Shown piece after piece: positions 44,880 through 56,559 of a DNA stretch of 64,000 bases (position 1 is its first letter; every line of letters starts with the position of its first letter). The notes below the pieces were generated by a model. The model did no database searches, was not told where the DNA came from, and saw only the letters and a list, made by a program, of their open reading frames with translations. The DNA is taken from the NCBI GenBank assembly GCA_033239525.1, contig BSYO01000003.1, forward strand, positions 6,628,001 through 6,692,000, read 5' to 3'. Made by a program: the position numbers and the translations under genes. Source of the DNA: Nepenthes gracilis. Taxonomy: Eukaryota; Streptophyta; Magnoliopsida; Caryophyllales; Nepenthaceae.

Positions 44880-45570
44880 AACACTAAAATATTTCAATTG
44901 ATTTGTTGGGTTGAAAAAAAAGGATAAGTACTTGGTTGAAAGGAGCTAATGATTAGAGAGAAGATTTGAAGCCCGAGAACCCTCATCGAGTTTTTGAAGT
45001 CCGTGGACCCAATAAAAGCACGAGACACTCCAAGACGTCCGAGATTTTAAAACTTGAAACCCGCAACACACTACCACCGCCATCGACACCGCACTGTCCA
45101 CCGCCGTCTGGCATTCCTGCAAAAACGACTTGCCTCCCGTATATCGAACACCTATCGGTGAGAGGTGGCCACACTAATTGGCCAACGGCATTATTTTCGC
45201 CTATAAATACTCTCCCGGGCATCGGGATATAATTTTTCGTAAATGGAAAAGTATCATTTTTTAATAAAATAATAATAAATATTGTTAATAATCATCTCTA
45301 ATAATTCAAACGCTCGCCACCAGTATAGCCTCTTTAATCGCTCATATAAGTATTTCTGCGCTCTTTTCCTTCTCATTCAAGAGAAGGTTTCTAAAAATAT
45401 TGTGTTGATCTCTCTTCCTCTCACTCAATCATAAATCATTTGTGTTGCTCGACCCTCCGTAACGCAACAAGATTATTTAATTATCTACTTAATATAATAA
45501 TAAATAGTATCATTTATTAATAAAATAATAATAAATATTGTTAATAATAATAATAATTAATCCTCTCTCT
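44880..45570 (+). promoter_or_regulatory. Promoter- or LTR-like region with TATA box and 43-bp direct repeat
   Basis: CGCCTATAAATACTCTCC at about 45199-45216 is a good plant TATA box. A 43-base AT-rich block (45251-45293) recurs at 45507-45549 with about one mismatch, flanking 213 bases that contain a second possible leader. It may be an old LTR fragment or the upstream region of the ORF at 45792. I cannot decide which. Confidence 0.4.
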
Positions 45571-45791
45571 CCCTTAACCTTATACCTTATTCCTCTTCCT
45601 TTCTCCGTCTCTCTCCTGTCGTCACTTCCCTCTCCCTTATTTTGTCCTCTTTCTTCTTCACACTCCTCCGTTTCTTTTCCTTCTCTTCCCATTCCTCCTC
45701 CATTTCCTTTCCTTCCGTTACCGATTCGTTTACCTTTAAAGAGCGATGGTCTTTCGGCTCGTGGGTACAGAGAGAGAGAGAGAGGAGGGAC

Positions 45792-45894
45792 ATGAGTGTG
45801 TCGTCGCGGTTGCCGTCGCCACTGTCGCTGCCGTCTCTGGAGAAGAAACCTCTGTTGCCGTCGCCGCTACAGTTAATCGTTGCAAATCAGGCAA
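45792..45894 (+). CDS. Candidate first exon of an unidentified host gene
   Basis: After a long CT-rich leader (about 45560-45720) and a GA microsatellite, an ATG at 45792 opens MSVSSRLPSPLSLPSLEKKP and continues to LIVANQ. An AA/GTAAAT donor follows at 45895. The GC-rich, Ser/Pro/Leu-rich N-terminus and the pyrimidine-rich leader look like the start of a plant nuclear gene, perhaps with an organelle-targeting peptide. No following exon was recognised. The S1 solo LTR at 46291 would lie in its first intron. The frame also extends upstream to 45642, but that part is translated CT repeat. Confidence 0.4.
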
Positions 45895-46290
45895 GTAAAT
45901 CATCCTTTACTTTGCAATCGATCTGCTCCTTCTTTCTCAAATTTCATCGTATCTCTTCCTCATTCTGTTATCTGTGATGCGTGCCGAGAGTCCTGTTTAA
46001 ATCGATTAAAAGGTGGAATCGAAAACAGAGCATCCGTTCTCTGTTTATGTGTTCGACCGTATCAGGAAGTGGAATGGTGAAGACTTGGTTGGAATCTAGT
46101 TGCGTTAATGGGTAGTAGGAGTAATGTTTATGTGTATAATTATACCTGTTTACACACGGCTGTAGGTGTGATGGTATAATACAGTATATGTGTATGATGT
46201 AGGATGAGAATGTGTATTGGTAATATATGTATATGTATACAAATGGTGTACGGTGGTCTATAGAATAAATTGAGGATTTTATGTAATTTG

Positions 46291-47468
46291 TATTGGGTTT
46301 GGTCACTCCCGTGTGGGTGGCTTAATAAACGAACACGTCATCAGATTTAGAGTGCTGCAAATTGGCTGTAACAAATGACCAAAATGCTTGATAAGACAAA
46401 TTTCGGAGTGAAAGATTTACCGGTATGAAATTGACTAGTATGGTTTTGGCCGGTATGGTTTTGGCCGGCATGCAAAAGGCAAGAATGCAAAAAGCCAGAA
46501 TGGTTGGCAAGAATGAAATTCCGAAATGCATTTTCAGAATGGTTGGCCGGAATGAAATGGCCGGATTGAAAAGCCAGAATAGAAAATGCCGGTTTGTATT
46601 TTCCGAAATAGTATGGCAGATTTACCGGTATGGTTTTACCGGTATGGATTTACCGGTATGGCTTTGCCAATATGAAATCCCGAAATGGAATTTCCGGAGT
46701 GGAAATCCGGAGTGGAGTTCCGGAGTAAAAATCCGGAATGGATTTGCCGGAGTGGAAATCCGGAGTGGCTTGCAGGAGTGATACCAAGGGCTGGAGTGGT
46801 GCGCAGTTGACTTTCCAGATTAATGATCTGGCAAAGTAGGTAGCTGACCTGTAGAGCATGCGCCATCTGAGTAGAGCAGGTTAACCTGCAGAGCATGCGC
46901 GGTATGGGGAAGCGCAGGAATTGGTGAAGTCGTAGAAAAAGACTGGTGTAACAAATCATCTACAAGATCAGCCAGATGAGCAGATTGGATTTGAGACCGG
47001 AGTCTTTATAAAAAGCACACCAGGCACTTCAGAGAATAGAGAGCGATAGGATAGCGGTAATGGAACAGAGCAAAATGTGGAAGGGAACTCTTGGTGTTCA
47101 CTGCTAGCCGCCACACTTATAAAATCAAAGAGAGTAGAGTGCACCACCGGTGAGAGAAATGAGAGAAGAAAAATAGAAAGATAAGAGTGAATGATAGTTT
47201 CCTTACTCTGGAGTTATTTTTCTCATTCTGTCTCGGGTGTGCAGCGGATATTCTGTTTCGGTCGAGTGGAAGCTTGTTTGGAGTTTGTCCCGTGATTTTT
47301 CCCTTCCGATTGAAAAGGGTTACCACGTTAAAAACATTGTACATCTTTTTATTCCTTGTGCCCTACTAAATAGGTGGCCAACGAACTGACGGGAGGTTCG
47401 AATTTTTCGCTGCGCCTTTTTGTCCAAGTTGGACTTGTCCAACCGGCCTTGCCCCACAAACCCCAACA
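46291..47468 (+). mobile_element. Solo LTR, family S1 (1178 bp, plus strand)
   Basis: It begins TATTGGGTTTGGTCACTCCC (first G of TG changed to A) and ends CCCCAACA. Flanks are ATTTG (46286-46290) and GTTTG (47469-47473), a duplication with one change. It shares its first 60 bases, the TTACCACGTTAAAAA-type block and the GGAGGTTCGAATTTTTCGCT block with the minus-strand LTR at 28851-30265. Its first half holds a degenerate array of CCGGTATGG words with about 18-base period (46436-46669). TATAAAAAG at about 47007 is the likely TATA box. Confidence 0.8.
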
Positions 47469-47473
47469 GTTTG

Positions 47474-49129
47474 GATGTTGCGTAATTAGCTTGGTTGTTT
47501 GAACTAGTTTGACTATCGTAAGTTATTTGTCCAATGTGGCAAGTGATAATTAAATTATGGCCTTAGTATTAGGAATTTGTATATTAGAATGAATCGGAGG
47601 ATTTGATATATATTTAATGCTCGAATAGTTAAGTAATAATTTCTAAATTTCTTTAATAAATTTTGGTAATCAATTTTTTGCGTTAACTTTGTTAGCATGT
47701 ATAGATTTTATTGGCATTCTATTACTAAATTGAGGAGAGCGTATGAAAACATTAAGGTATCTAGTCATATGGGAGGCTATGGCACCTTAGTGTGGTTTAG
47801 TTTTTTCCGATGCTGAATTCATATTTTGGAGATTGAAGCCATTTGGATGGATGGTTATAGTCCTGTAAGCATTATGCGTGGGATATCAATGGATATCGTA
47901 CCGAGGAGGTGCTGGGTTTGACTTTTTGTGGATATGAGTATTCTGTACCTGATGGGGCGTGTATCACAGTGGATCACGGGATTATGTGCGAGTCATATTT
48001 TGGGTTACCCGATAGGATAATGAGAATATTGTTCGTGTAGATTGGATTTAATACTTGTACACTACAACTGGCAAGTATCATGAGACAATAGAGTTGATCG
48101 CTTGTCAAACTTTCGAGCACAGATACCTCGAGAATTTATCCAGCCGTTGGAGGTGAGCACGTGGATGTTGGTTTATAGTGACTTATAACATCCGAGAAGA
48201 TTTTATGACATCTCATACAATTGAGACCTCTGTTGAAATAGGTTCGATGGAAGCTATACTGTTGTTGGTACTTGAATTCGGTGGAATGTAATTTGCATCT
48301 CTAATGATTTGTTGTCATGTGGCCTTTGAGTCGTGGAAACGATGGGTCATTGAATTTGGGTAATCATTGATTTATCTTATGTAATTATTTATGTTGATAC
48401 TATCATCTAAGACGCTATATTACCTTTCATTACTTTATTGATTTATTTACTTGTTGGGCATTTGGCCCACCCCTGCATTTTATTGGCTCCAGAGTAGAGA
48501 GTTTATGATAGGCTAGAAGAGATCATACCATTGTTGAGAAACTTCGAGATAGAGACGATCTTAGGGTTAGAAGCTGTTGACGAGAAGTTTTATAGTTAGT
48601 TCCCTTTGTCGTAATTTTTTTTGGATGTGTTATCGAGACTGCATTCCCAAAATATTAATGATGTTGGCCTTTATTTTCTTGAGGAAATTTATTATGGTTA
48701 TTGATATTTATTATATTTTATTTAATGATGTATTTATGAGGTTGTCTATGATTTGGGTGTCAGCGTGGTCGGTTCGGGCCGGGTTGGGCGACTCAGGTTC
48801 GGGGTGTCACAATGTATGTGCTCAAGATTTCATATCTAGCATAATGTGATTAAGAGTTGGCTGAATGTTGTCGGCTTGTAAAAGAACACTAAGAATACGG
48901 GAAGCTAGTCATATCTGCTTTCAATAACTTTCATGTTATAGTTGGTTAACTGGTACATAAATTCTATGTAAGGCATTTGCCCAAAATGGCAATGATGTCA
49001 GGCCATATTTCTTTTTTGGGTTAGTACAGCCAAGAAAGAAAAGTAAAATAAGATGAGATAAAATTATATTATATTTTTGTTGAAATCTACTGTTGAGATC
49101 CTATTAATATTCAGAAAATGGAAAATTTC
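47474..49129. other. Unassigned DNA with a decayed open stretch
   Basis: Mostly AT-rich. At about 47870-48040 one plus-strand frame is open for over 50 codons (words WDINGYRTEEVLGLTFCGYE and ITVDHGIMCESYFGLPDRI). It looks like a protein remnant, but I cannot name its family. A GC-richer patch at 48755-48815 (GTTCGGGCCGGG) has the look of a repeat end. The left (3') end of the LINE to the right is not clearly defined. Confidence 0.35.
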
Positions 49130-49912
49130 TATTAGAGGGGTACTCCATTCTTGTTTGGATGTCCTCCGGCATCTTCCAATTTTTGCTAGTGTATCAGCTG
49201 CCTGATTGCCTTACTTGCGAATGTGAGCCACGTTATATTCCTTGTTTTCTCTAAGATAAATTTGGAGTGTGTAATTAAGCCTCTATTTGGATCCATCTCC
49301 TCAGCACAGTTGTTGAACTTTTGAACTGTTATAGTTGAGTTGGTTTCAGTGATAACCTTACATACTCTCTCCTTCATGCATCTATGAGAATGTGCCAAAT
49401 TGCCAAGATTTCTATATTGAGAATGGGCACGCTCTGCAGCCAGTAGGAATGTCTAAACACCCATTAAGCATTGTCATCTCTACCTATTCCTTTGAAACTT
49501 GTTCTTTCATCCTTATCAATGCTGACACCTGTGTTTATCTAGATCCATCCAGCTTTTAAGGAATCTATCTGTTGATCCTGTTTATAGGCCTTTGGTGGAG
49601 TTGTGAGAGGAGATAAGTACTTTGAAGATCGAAAGCTAGTAAGCGAATTGATTTCTTAGGCTTGGGTGACAAATTCCAATCTTTCTCAAAAATGGATTCA
49701 TTATGTCAAACCTATAATAGCCAAATTGTTGTAAGAAAATGATACTTGCTCTATTATTTATCCATAAAAACTAGGTTAGAAATAGGCCATGTGGGGAGAG
49801 TTTTAGAGTGCATAATTGGGTCATATTTAGCTTGTAGCATGGCTTGCCAAATCTCATTGACTCTTCGACAATCTCTGACAATGTGTTTGAAAGTCTTTGG
49901 AAATCCACATGG
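49130..49912 (-). pseudogene. LINE: end of zinc-binding domain and RNase H
   Basis: Reading from 49912 leftward: FKHIVRDCRRVNEIWQAML completes the reverse-transcriptase zinc-binding domain. Then comes an RNase H domain with ITETNSTITVQKFNN and, near its end in another frame, GNQAADTLAKIGR. The last is the usual RExNxxADxLA-type motif of plant LINE RNase H. Frames are broken. The 3' end and A-tail were not identified. Confidence 0.7.
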
Positions 49913-50884
49913 TATCATGACCCCGATTTTGAAGTTCGACTATATTAATTATTAATTAGCTTAAATCTAATTTAATTATTGATTATTCAAAATTTAATTA
50001 TTTATTCCACTAACTAAACTTTAAAGGTATCAAGACACAAACTTGAAAATAAAATACTAACAAATGACCCGAAATAAAATGATAAATCAACCACAAGACC
50101 AAAAATATTCATACCCAAAGTGGTTCTGAATACCAACAATACATAACCTCAAAACATACATAAGGAAAAGCGTCCATTCTAAATTAGAATAAGAAAAAAT
50201 CATGATTAGACTGAAATACTGAACAGAAATGTAATCAAACTCAACGCCAACATCAAATATCATCACTAACTGATATTACAATACTTAACAATTGAAGCAA
50301 ATGAATTGTAAACTATTGTTCTCTCTAATTAACAATACATAAACTAATCCGAAAATCTTAAGTCTAGTCCTGAATATTTATTCCTTCCAACCAATAACCT
50401 ACAAGTAAGCACCGAGGTTTTTAATTTTAAAGGTTAGCAAAACAAAAGTAAGACTGTGCCGATTACTTAGTAAGTACATTAATTTTTATTAGTAAACATA
50501 CACATACATATATATTAAAAGACATATTGAAATATGATATGATCAAATATCCAAAAAAATTGATAACATTTTTTCTTTAACTTATCATGTAGAATCCAAA
50601 ATTGATAATCAATTTCAACAAACGGTATAAATATCCGAAATATGCTCAAATCATGTAAAAATGTAAGGGACCAAGGATCAATAATAACATCATTAATAAA
50701 TGGTGAATACTAAAACTTGGGTTATAATTGCTTCAACATAACGAAATATCATACAAGATTATTCAATACCTGAAAATGGGTCATCTACATATAACTCTAT
50801 AGATAGGGTCAAATACCGCTTTTCTGACCCTCAGATGATAGGTGCAACCTTCAATTTACTTATAATATATTATGACATGTCTGA

Positions 50885-51204
50885 ATATATTTTGTTAATT
50901 TTTTACAATTGTCTGTAATTAATCGAATTAAAAATTTTATTTAAATACGAACATATTGTTAGATTTTCTCATACCGAAGAAAATACACTTATCATTAAAT
51001 TTATGTAAAGTTTTCATCTTTATTTCTTTAAATATATAACATGCAGTAAAATTAGATTCATACAAGAATTTTAGCTTGTATTTTAGAAACATGCAGGAAC
51101 AAGTTTATGTAATTTTGTAAACATGTAGGGTTATTGTTGCAAGAATTCAATGTAATTAGTATAATTTCATCAATTTTTTTAATTATAAAACAAGTATGAT
51201 ATTT
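50885..51204. repeat. Direct repeat, left copy (about 320 bp)
   Basis: It matches 52418-52735 closely. Shared words include GTTAGATTTTCTCATACCGA, GTTATTGTTGCAAGAATTCA and TTTTTTTAATTATAAAACA. The two copies lie on either side of the Tat-type solo LTR. Confidence 0.8.
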
Positions 51205-51209
51205 AAATT

Positions 51210-52394
51210 TGATGCGTCTCTGGATTTAAATTTCGAACAGATTCGGATGATCCTCTTGTCGTGGCTCCGGCTCCGTTCCCTGAGTCGAATCCTGCACACC
51301 ACTAAACAGAACAGGAGGTCAGCGTGTTCGGCGGGAAATTGTCCCACCGAAAACACTCCGACGCTCAAGTAAGTAAAACAGTCTTCGTAAGAAAGAAACT
51401 GAAATAGAGAGAGAGAGAGTTTGAGTGTTTGATCCAGATGTAAGAGAGACGTGAGGTCTTCTTGGATCTGGAAGGTGGGAAGGCAGTAAACGGCCGTGAG
51501 GGCACGCTTGTTGCCTTAGGGTTTTTGGAGGACGTTGGTGTCAGAGAATGCAGATCTCTGAGAGCACTCGTTTGCGTTGCAGAGAGCGTATGCAATTGAG
51601 TGGGTGGCTGAAAGCGTAATTGAGAACGCTTGTGTTGTGTTTCCGAAAGCATGCCTTGAATGATGATTCAATTGCTTCTTTTGTAGCTGAGAGGGCGATC
51701 CTCCTTCTTTAGAATGAGTGATTGCCTTCCTGATCTGCTGGCTGGCTTTCCTTTTGGAGCAGATGCCAGTTGCCAAGCTGATCAAGATTGTTTCCTTGTG
51801 AGGCGGCCAACAGCTTTCCAAACTGTGTGCTTTCCATTCGTGCATGTTGCCGTTGGAAAGCCTGGGTTGGCAAAGATTTCGAGAAAATCTGGCGCCTTCC
51901 TTATATGGGAGGCGCCAATATTGCTAATATCCTTTTTGGCGCCAGCTGGGATCGTGGAATATCCTTGGAAAATCGTTGTTGGCCTTTTGATGATTTGTGA
52001 GCCTAAACGGGTCAAGCCCGTTACTATAGAAGGGCTTATTAGGGCCCAACGAGCAAAACGCGGACGGTCAACGTTCGAGTTGACCGCCTGCGTGCGTGTT
52101 GGCTGCCCTTGTGAAGGATGTCTGTTGTTAGCCGCCTGATGGGCCATGGGCCTGAGTGAGACAGGCCCATTACTGTAGAAAAGCCTCTTTGGGCCCAATG
52201 CACGTAAGGCGGACGGTCAACGTTTGAGTTGACCGCCTGCTTGAGAGTTGGCCGCCCGGATGGTCAGCGCCAAGTTGACCACCCTAGGCTTTTCAGCTTT
52301 CGGGCCCTCTTTCCAATTGGGCCGTTAGAGTGTTGACCGTCGTTTTGGGCCTCCATTGACTTTCTGGGTCCAGCCCATTCCTGGCATACCTATC
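51210..52394 (-). mobile_element. Tat-type solo LTR (1185 bp)
   Basis: The plus-strand start TGATGCGTCTCTGG parallels TGTTGCGTCCC of the Tat element. CCCACCGAAAACACTCCGAC and GCTCAAGTAAGTAA correspond to the CTCCGAAAATACTCCGAC and GTTCAAG words at 4633-4655. The overall sequence differs, so it is a related family. Flanks AAATT (51205-51209) and AAACT (52395-52399) may be a duplication with one change. There is no internal sequence. It sits at the junction of the two 320-base direct repeats. Confidence 0.65.
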
Positions 52395-52417
52395 AAACTT
52401 AAAAATTTAGGAATTAA

Positions 52418-52735
52418 ATATATTTTGTCAAATTTTTTACAGTTTTCCATAATTAATCAAATTACAAACTTTATTTAAATACCGACATATTGTTAGATTT
52501 TCTCATACCGAAGAAATACACTTATCATCAAATTTATGTAAAGCTTTTATTTTTATTTTTTCAAATACATAGCATACAGTAAAATCTGATTCATACAATA
52601 ATTTTAGCTTGTATTTTAGAAACATGTAGGAACAAGTTTATGTAATTTCGTAAACATGCAGGGTTATTGTTGCAAGAATTCAATATAATTAGTATAATTT
52701 CATCAATTTTTTTAATTATAAAACATGTATGATAT
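52418..52735. repeat. Direct repeat, right copy (about 320 bp)
   Basis: Counterpart of 50885-51204. The ACTTAAAAATTTAG word at its left edge (about 52397) recurs at 52739 just after it, which suggests an originally tandem array. Confidence 0.8.
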
Positions 52736-53595
52736 TTAACTTAAAAATTTAGAAATTAAATATAATTTATGCAATTTTCTCAAGTATAAAAACATGTCTG
52801 CACCATTATAGGTGATTCAAAATCAGTAGAAGCATATAATAAAAGATGGAATACATGTAAGAATAATATTACAAAAAGTTAACACTTAAAAATATTGTAC
52901 ATGGATTAAAGACATGTATTTCACAAAAATTACATGACATAGGAGTGGAATCATACGCATACAAGGTATAAACACTTTACGTATGAAAATAACACATGTA
53001 TGATCATTTAAAATACTAAATGTTCAAGAATATTTGTAAGAGACAGCAACAAAGGAAAAAAGATTTGATTGTATTTACGTTATATTTGAATTTAGCAAAG
53101 ATTTCTTGAATTTTTCTTAGTTTTTCCCTTCTTCAGCATTCTTTCTCTATTTCACTCTCTTCCTCTCTTATCTTTCTCTTTCTTCTCTCCAAAATCATGC
53201 TAAAATGACTAAAAATCTGCCAAGAGGGACTTATATAGAAAATTGGCATATGTGCACCTGTCAGGCACCATTAGGGGCCAAAATATAATCTGTACAGCGC
53301 ACAAGTGTTTCTCATATGTGAATCAGGCACCCACGTTTTATCCTAAAGATTCATGTGTATCTTTAAAGCGCACATCTAGCACGGACCAATTTGTCTAAAA
53401 TATGCACGAGCACCCAGAGGCGTTCTTTAGGCACCATCTAAAATACGCATATGTGTGAGTCAGATGCTGGTTAGGCGTTACCCGATTTGACTTATTCTTG
53501 TTAAAAAATTAATTTGACCCAAAATCTCAATTGGCATCGATATTTTTATCAAATTAATTTAATTAATAATTATTGTTAAGATAATTTGGGATCCA

Positions 53596-54370
53596 TACCT
53601 TATACATAGATTGCAAGTAAGTAATGATGTCAGCTTCATTTTAAATCTATAAGTATTTGTAAGTAGTTTACCCCTTAACACAATCCAAATGAATAATTTG
53701 AATATTAGTAGTGCTTCGATTTTTCAAATATCAATCCATATTACATCCTTGGTAATTGGTTGACCTTGGAAGAGATTATAAGCCTTTTTGGTCTTATATT
53801 TTTCAAATGTTGTGTCCCAGATTAGCTTGTCTTCACTACTTGAATGTCCCGAGGCATGAGTGCACCACAGCCAGTCAAACCCTTTTTCATTGAGTTTGCC
53901 TTCCAATATATCCTATTTCCATACCCCGTCCAGTCATAAGTAATCCGCAATGTTGCGTTTCAACCCTTTAATTTGTATTAACTCGTGTATGAAGTTAAGC
54001 AAAGGGCCAGCACCAAGCCATTTGTTTGTGCAAAATCTAATATTCTGCCCATTTCCAATATTCTATCTGGTTCCTTTTCAGATTAAGTACCTTGCCATGA
54101 GAATGCTACGCTAGGTGGATGAAGCATTTTTGTTTTTCTTTACTTTAAGTAAGTTAAAAATTTTTAGATATTTGGCCCTAAATATCTACGCCCAAAGTTT
54201 GTTAGGGCCATAATACAATTCTCACCCCATCTTTCCGAGCATGGCCAAGTTGTTGTTATAGGTCTTCCTAAGACCCAGACTTCCATTTGCTTTCGAGGTA
54301 TATACCTCTTCTTAATTAACAAGGTGAACTTTACAATCTCCCTAAATGAAATTTTTATTAATCTAGTCAA
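53596..54370 (-). pseudogene. LINE: RT C-terminal region and first half of zinc-binding domain
   Basis: DKLIWDTTFEKYKTKKAYNL (about 53840-53785) and then KLFIWIVLRGKLLTNTYRF and LTCNLCIRYG (about 53680-53596) match the zinc-binding domain that follows RT in plant LINEs. Its remaining CxxH/C part is on the far side of the LTR insertion, at 49912. The segment at 54164-54370 (WGENCIMALTNFGRRYLGPN) belongs to the RT C-terminal region. Confidence 0.7.
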
Positions 54371-54555
54371 GTATCTTATATATGCCCTTTGGTAGAATGT
54401 GCGCTTGCATTGTGTTGACAGGGACTACCTAAGTCACGGTTTGAATGAGGGTACTCGTCTCACACTAGATATATTTCTCATCTTCCTATTGAGGAGGCCT
54501 TTTTGGACTCTCTCGATAATTGTTCTGTAGTGAACCTCATTAGTACAACCGTGAA

Positions 54556-55594
54556 TTATTCGAGCACCCAAATAGGTTTCAATGTTTCAGACTGGCTTGA
54601 ATCGGTATAAAGCTTAAAGCTCAGAGACGACGGGGACACGAAGATTTGGGATTTATCTATGTTAATAGTTTGCCTAGCGTCTTGGCGAAAGTGGTTAAAC
54701 AGTCTCAAAATATTGGTGAGCTGATTTTCGGTAGCCTTAGCAAATATAATGTGGTCTTCTACGAAAATAAGGTGGGAAATGGCCGGTCTAAATCTGCAAG
54801 CTTTAGTCAATTTTCATTTCCATTCTAAAACATTTTTTTTTATGAGGTGAGAGAGATGCTCGATACAAAGAGCAAAAAGTTCGGGTGAGTGGGGGTCCTC
54901 TTGTTTGATATCTCAAGATGGTTTGAAATTGTTAGTATGTTCTCCATTCCAAAGCACCATAAATGTGAATGTGGTGATGCACTCCATAATGAGCTTCACA
55001 AGGCAATTTAAAAAGTTGAGTGTGAGGAGTGTGTCGTGGACAAACTCCCATCTATTTTTGTCATAAGCCTTAACAAGATCGATTTTCAAGGTCATTACAA
55101 CATTTCTCCATTTGGATTTTCCCATGGTATGCAACCTTTCTTGTGCCACCAGAACATTATCGTGGGCCTTTCTACCTGGTAGGAAGCTAGCTTGAGCAAG
55201 GCTGATGAAATCATTTATTAGCATTTTGAGTCGATGGACAATGGTTTTAGTGATTATTTTGTAAATCATGTTGCACAATGCAACAGACCTAAATTGGTTG
55301 AAGTTTTCAAGTCCCTCCACGTTGGGTATAAGAACCAGCATGGCTTGATTTCCATCTTTAGGGAGGTGACCATCTTGAAAATTTTTAGTTGTGATTTTGG
55401 AAAGGTCCTCTAGGTGCCTTCAGAGGTTTCAGTGATAATAAAGATTGCTTAATTTCCTCCTGACTTGAGGTTGCTTTGAGATGCTTATCATGAATTATGT
55501 TCCTAGGCCAAAGGTGAGGAGGGCTTTCCTTGAAAGAGGTATTCGGGCCTAAAAGGATGTTCCTAAAATAGTTAATTGCCCCTTTCTTGAGCAT
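54556..55594 (-). pseudogene. LINE reverse transcriptase
   Basis: The core (55341-54913) has FNQFRSVALCNMIYKIITKT, DFISLAQASFLPGRKAHDNV and MTLKIDLVKAYDKNRWEFV, all standard LINE RT motifs. The catalytic box in the next segment reads SHLIFVEDHIIFAKA, where the family has FADD, so one catalytic Asp is Glu. The frames of the two parts differ. RT would copy the LINE RNA at the target site. Confidence 0.85.
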
Positions 55595-55867
55595 ACCCTA
55601 ATCGCAAGTCCAATCTCCATTGTGAATTTTGAGAGTAGTAATTCTGTTATGACGCCTTTTGCTTATAGTATTGTTGAAGAAGAGTTTCGTATTTCTCTCC
55701 CCCATGGCGAATCAATTAAATCTCGATTTCTGGAACCGGTGAACCTCCTCTCTATCAAGGATTGCCCGGTAGTCTTGAATTAAGTCAACCCAGGGGAGGG
55801 CATCCTGAACTAATGTGATTAATCAAAGATTTTTTTCCTTAAAGATACTACCAAATTTTTCCTTATT
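55595..55867 (-). other. LINE linker between endonuclease and RT
   Basis: About 270 bases that correspond by position to the endonuclease-RT linker. No frame is open for long, but the reading order of the LINE is kept on both sides. Confidence 0.5.
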
Positions 55868-56533
55868 CTAAATTTTTAAACTGTCCATTGTGATTAATAG
55901 ATTATTCTCTATAGTCTCGTGCAAGCCTTTCCAAATCTTCTCAATGAGCGCATTATAGTTGGAATGGTTACACCACATAGCTTTGAATATGAAAGCCTTT
56001 GCGTGCATAGGAGGTGGGGCAAGGCCATTCGTGTCGAGGCAAATAAGACAATGGTCAAATGAAATTCTGTTGAGGTATGTGGCTATGGCCATTTGAAATC
56101 TAGCTTTCTAAGAGTCATTGGTAACGACTCTATCAAGTCTTTTTTTAATCGAGATAGGGTACTGTCTCATATTCCACCACACATTTGTTGGCCCTTTGTA
56201 GCCAATATCTTCTTGACTGTGTTCCTTGAGCCAATTTTAGAATTGGAGACATTTATTAATATTAGCTGCTTTTTTACCGTCCTTTTTTTTTAGGATAAGG
56301 ATGCCATTGAAATCTCCAATCATGCACTTAGGATCTATAAGCTGGTGAAAGGAGGGTCGAAGGACTTTAGTCTGAGGTTGAGCTCGCTTGTTGACAGGTT
56401 TTGAGGTGTCCATGGGTGGGCTAGGTTTGGTTATACCGAGGTGTTGGTTGTGGTAGTGGCCTGATTTTTCCTTGCTTAGATTTGGGGTGGTTTTCTTGGT
56501 GTTGAGGATGTCCTCGGGTGCTAATGTTTTCAA
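55868..56533 (-). pseudogene. LINE apurinic-type endonuclease
   Basis: CMIGDFNGILILKKKDGKK (about 56320-56265) carries the GDFN catalytic motif. MAIATYLNRISFDHCLICLD (56092-56035) carries the DH pair of the SDHxP motif. A frameshift lies between them, and the N-terminal catalytic part is not readable. The endonuclease would nick target DNA for target-primed reverse transcription. Confidence 0.75.
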
Positions 56534-56559
56534 GTCGTTCCTAGCATTGACTCCAATTG

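Larger units (their letters stand above)
49913..53595 (-). mobile_element. Gypsy-type LTR inserted in the LINE (contains a Tat solo LTR)
   Basis: On the minus strand it begins near TGGATCCCAAATTATC (53595) and ends GGGGTCATGATA (49913), a common ending of gypsy LTRs. It has a TATA box (CTATATAAG, complement of about 53230-53238) followed by a GA-rich leader. The LINE zinc-binding domain is continuous across it, which supports insertion. No coding sequence is inside. It contains a duplicated segment of about 330 bases and a 1185-base Tat-type LTR. Clear target duplications were not found, so ends are approximate. Confidence 0.65.

Noticed and set aside
45642..45791. N-terminal extension of the 45792 ORF (starting MSSFFFTLLRFF)
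   Set aside because: It is translation of a CT-rich leader and a GA microsatellite. The ATG at 45792 after that leader is the more plausible start.
51516..52198. Overlapping ORFs of up to 141 codons on both strands
   Set aside because: They fall inside the Tat-type solo LTR, differ on each strand and show no domain.
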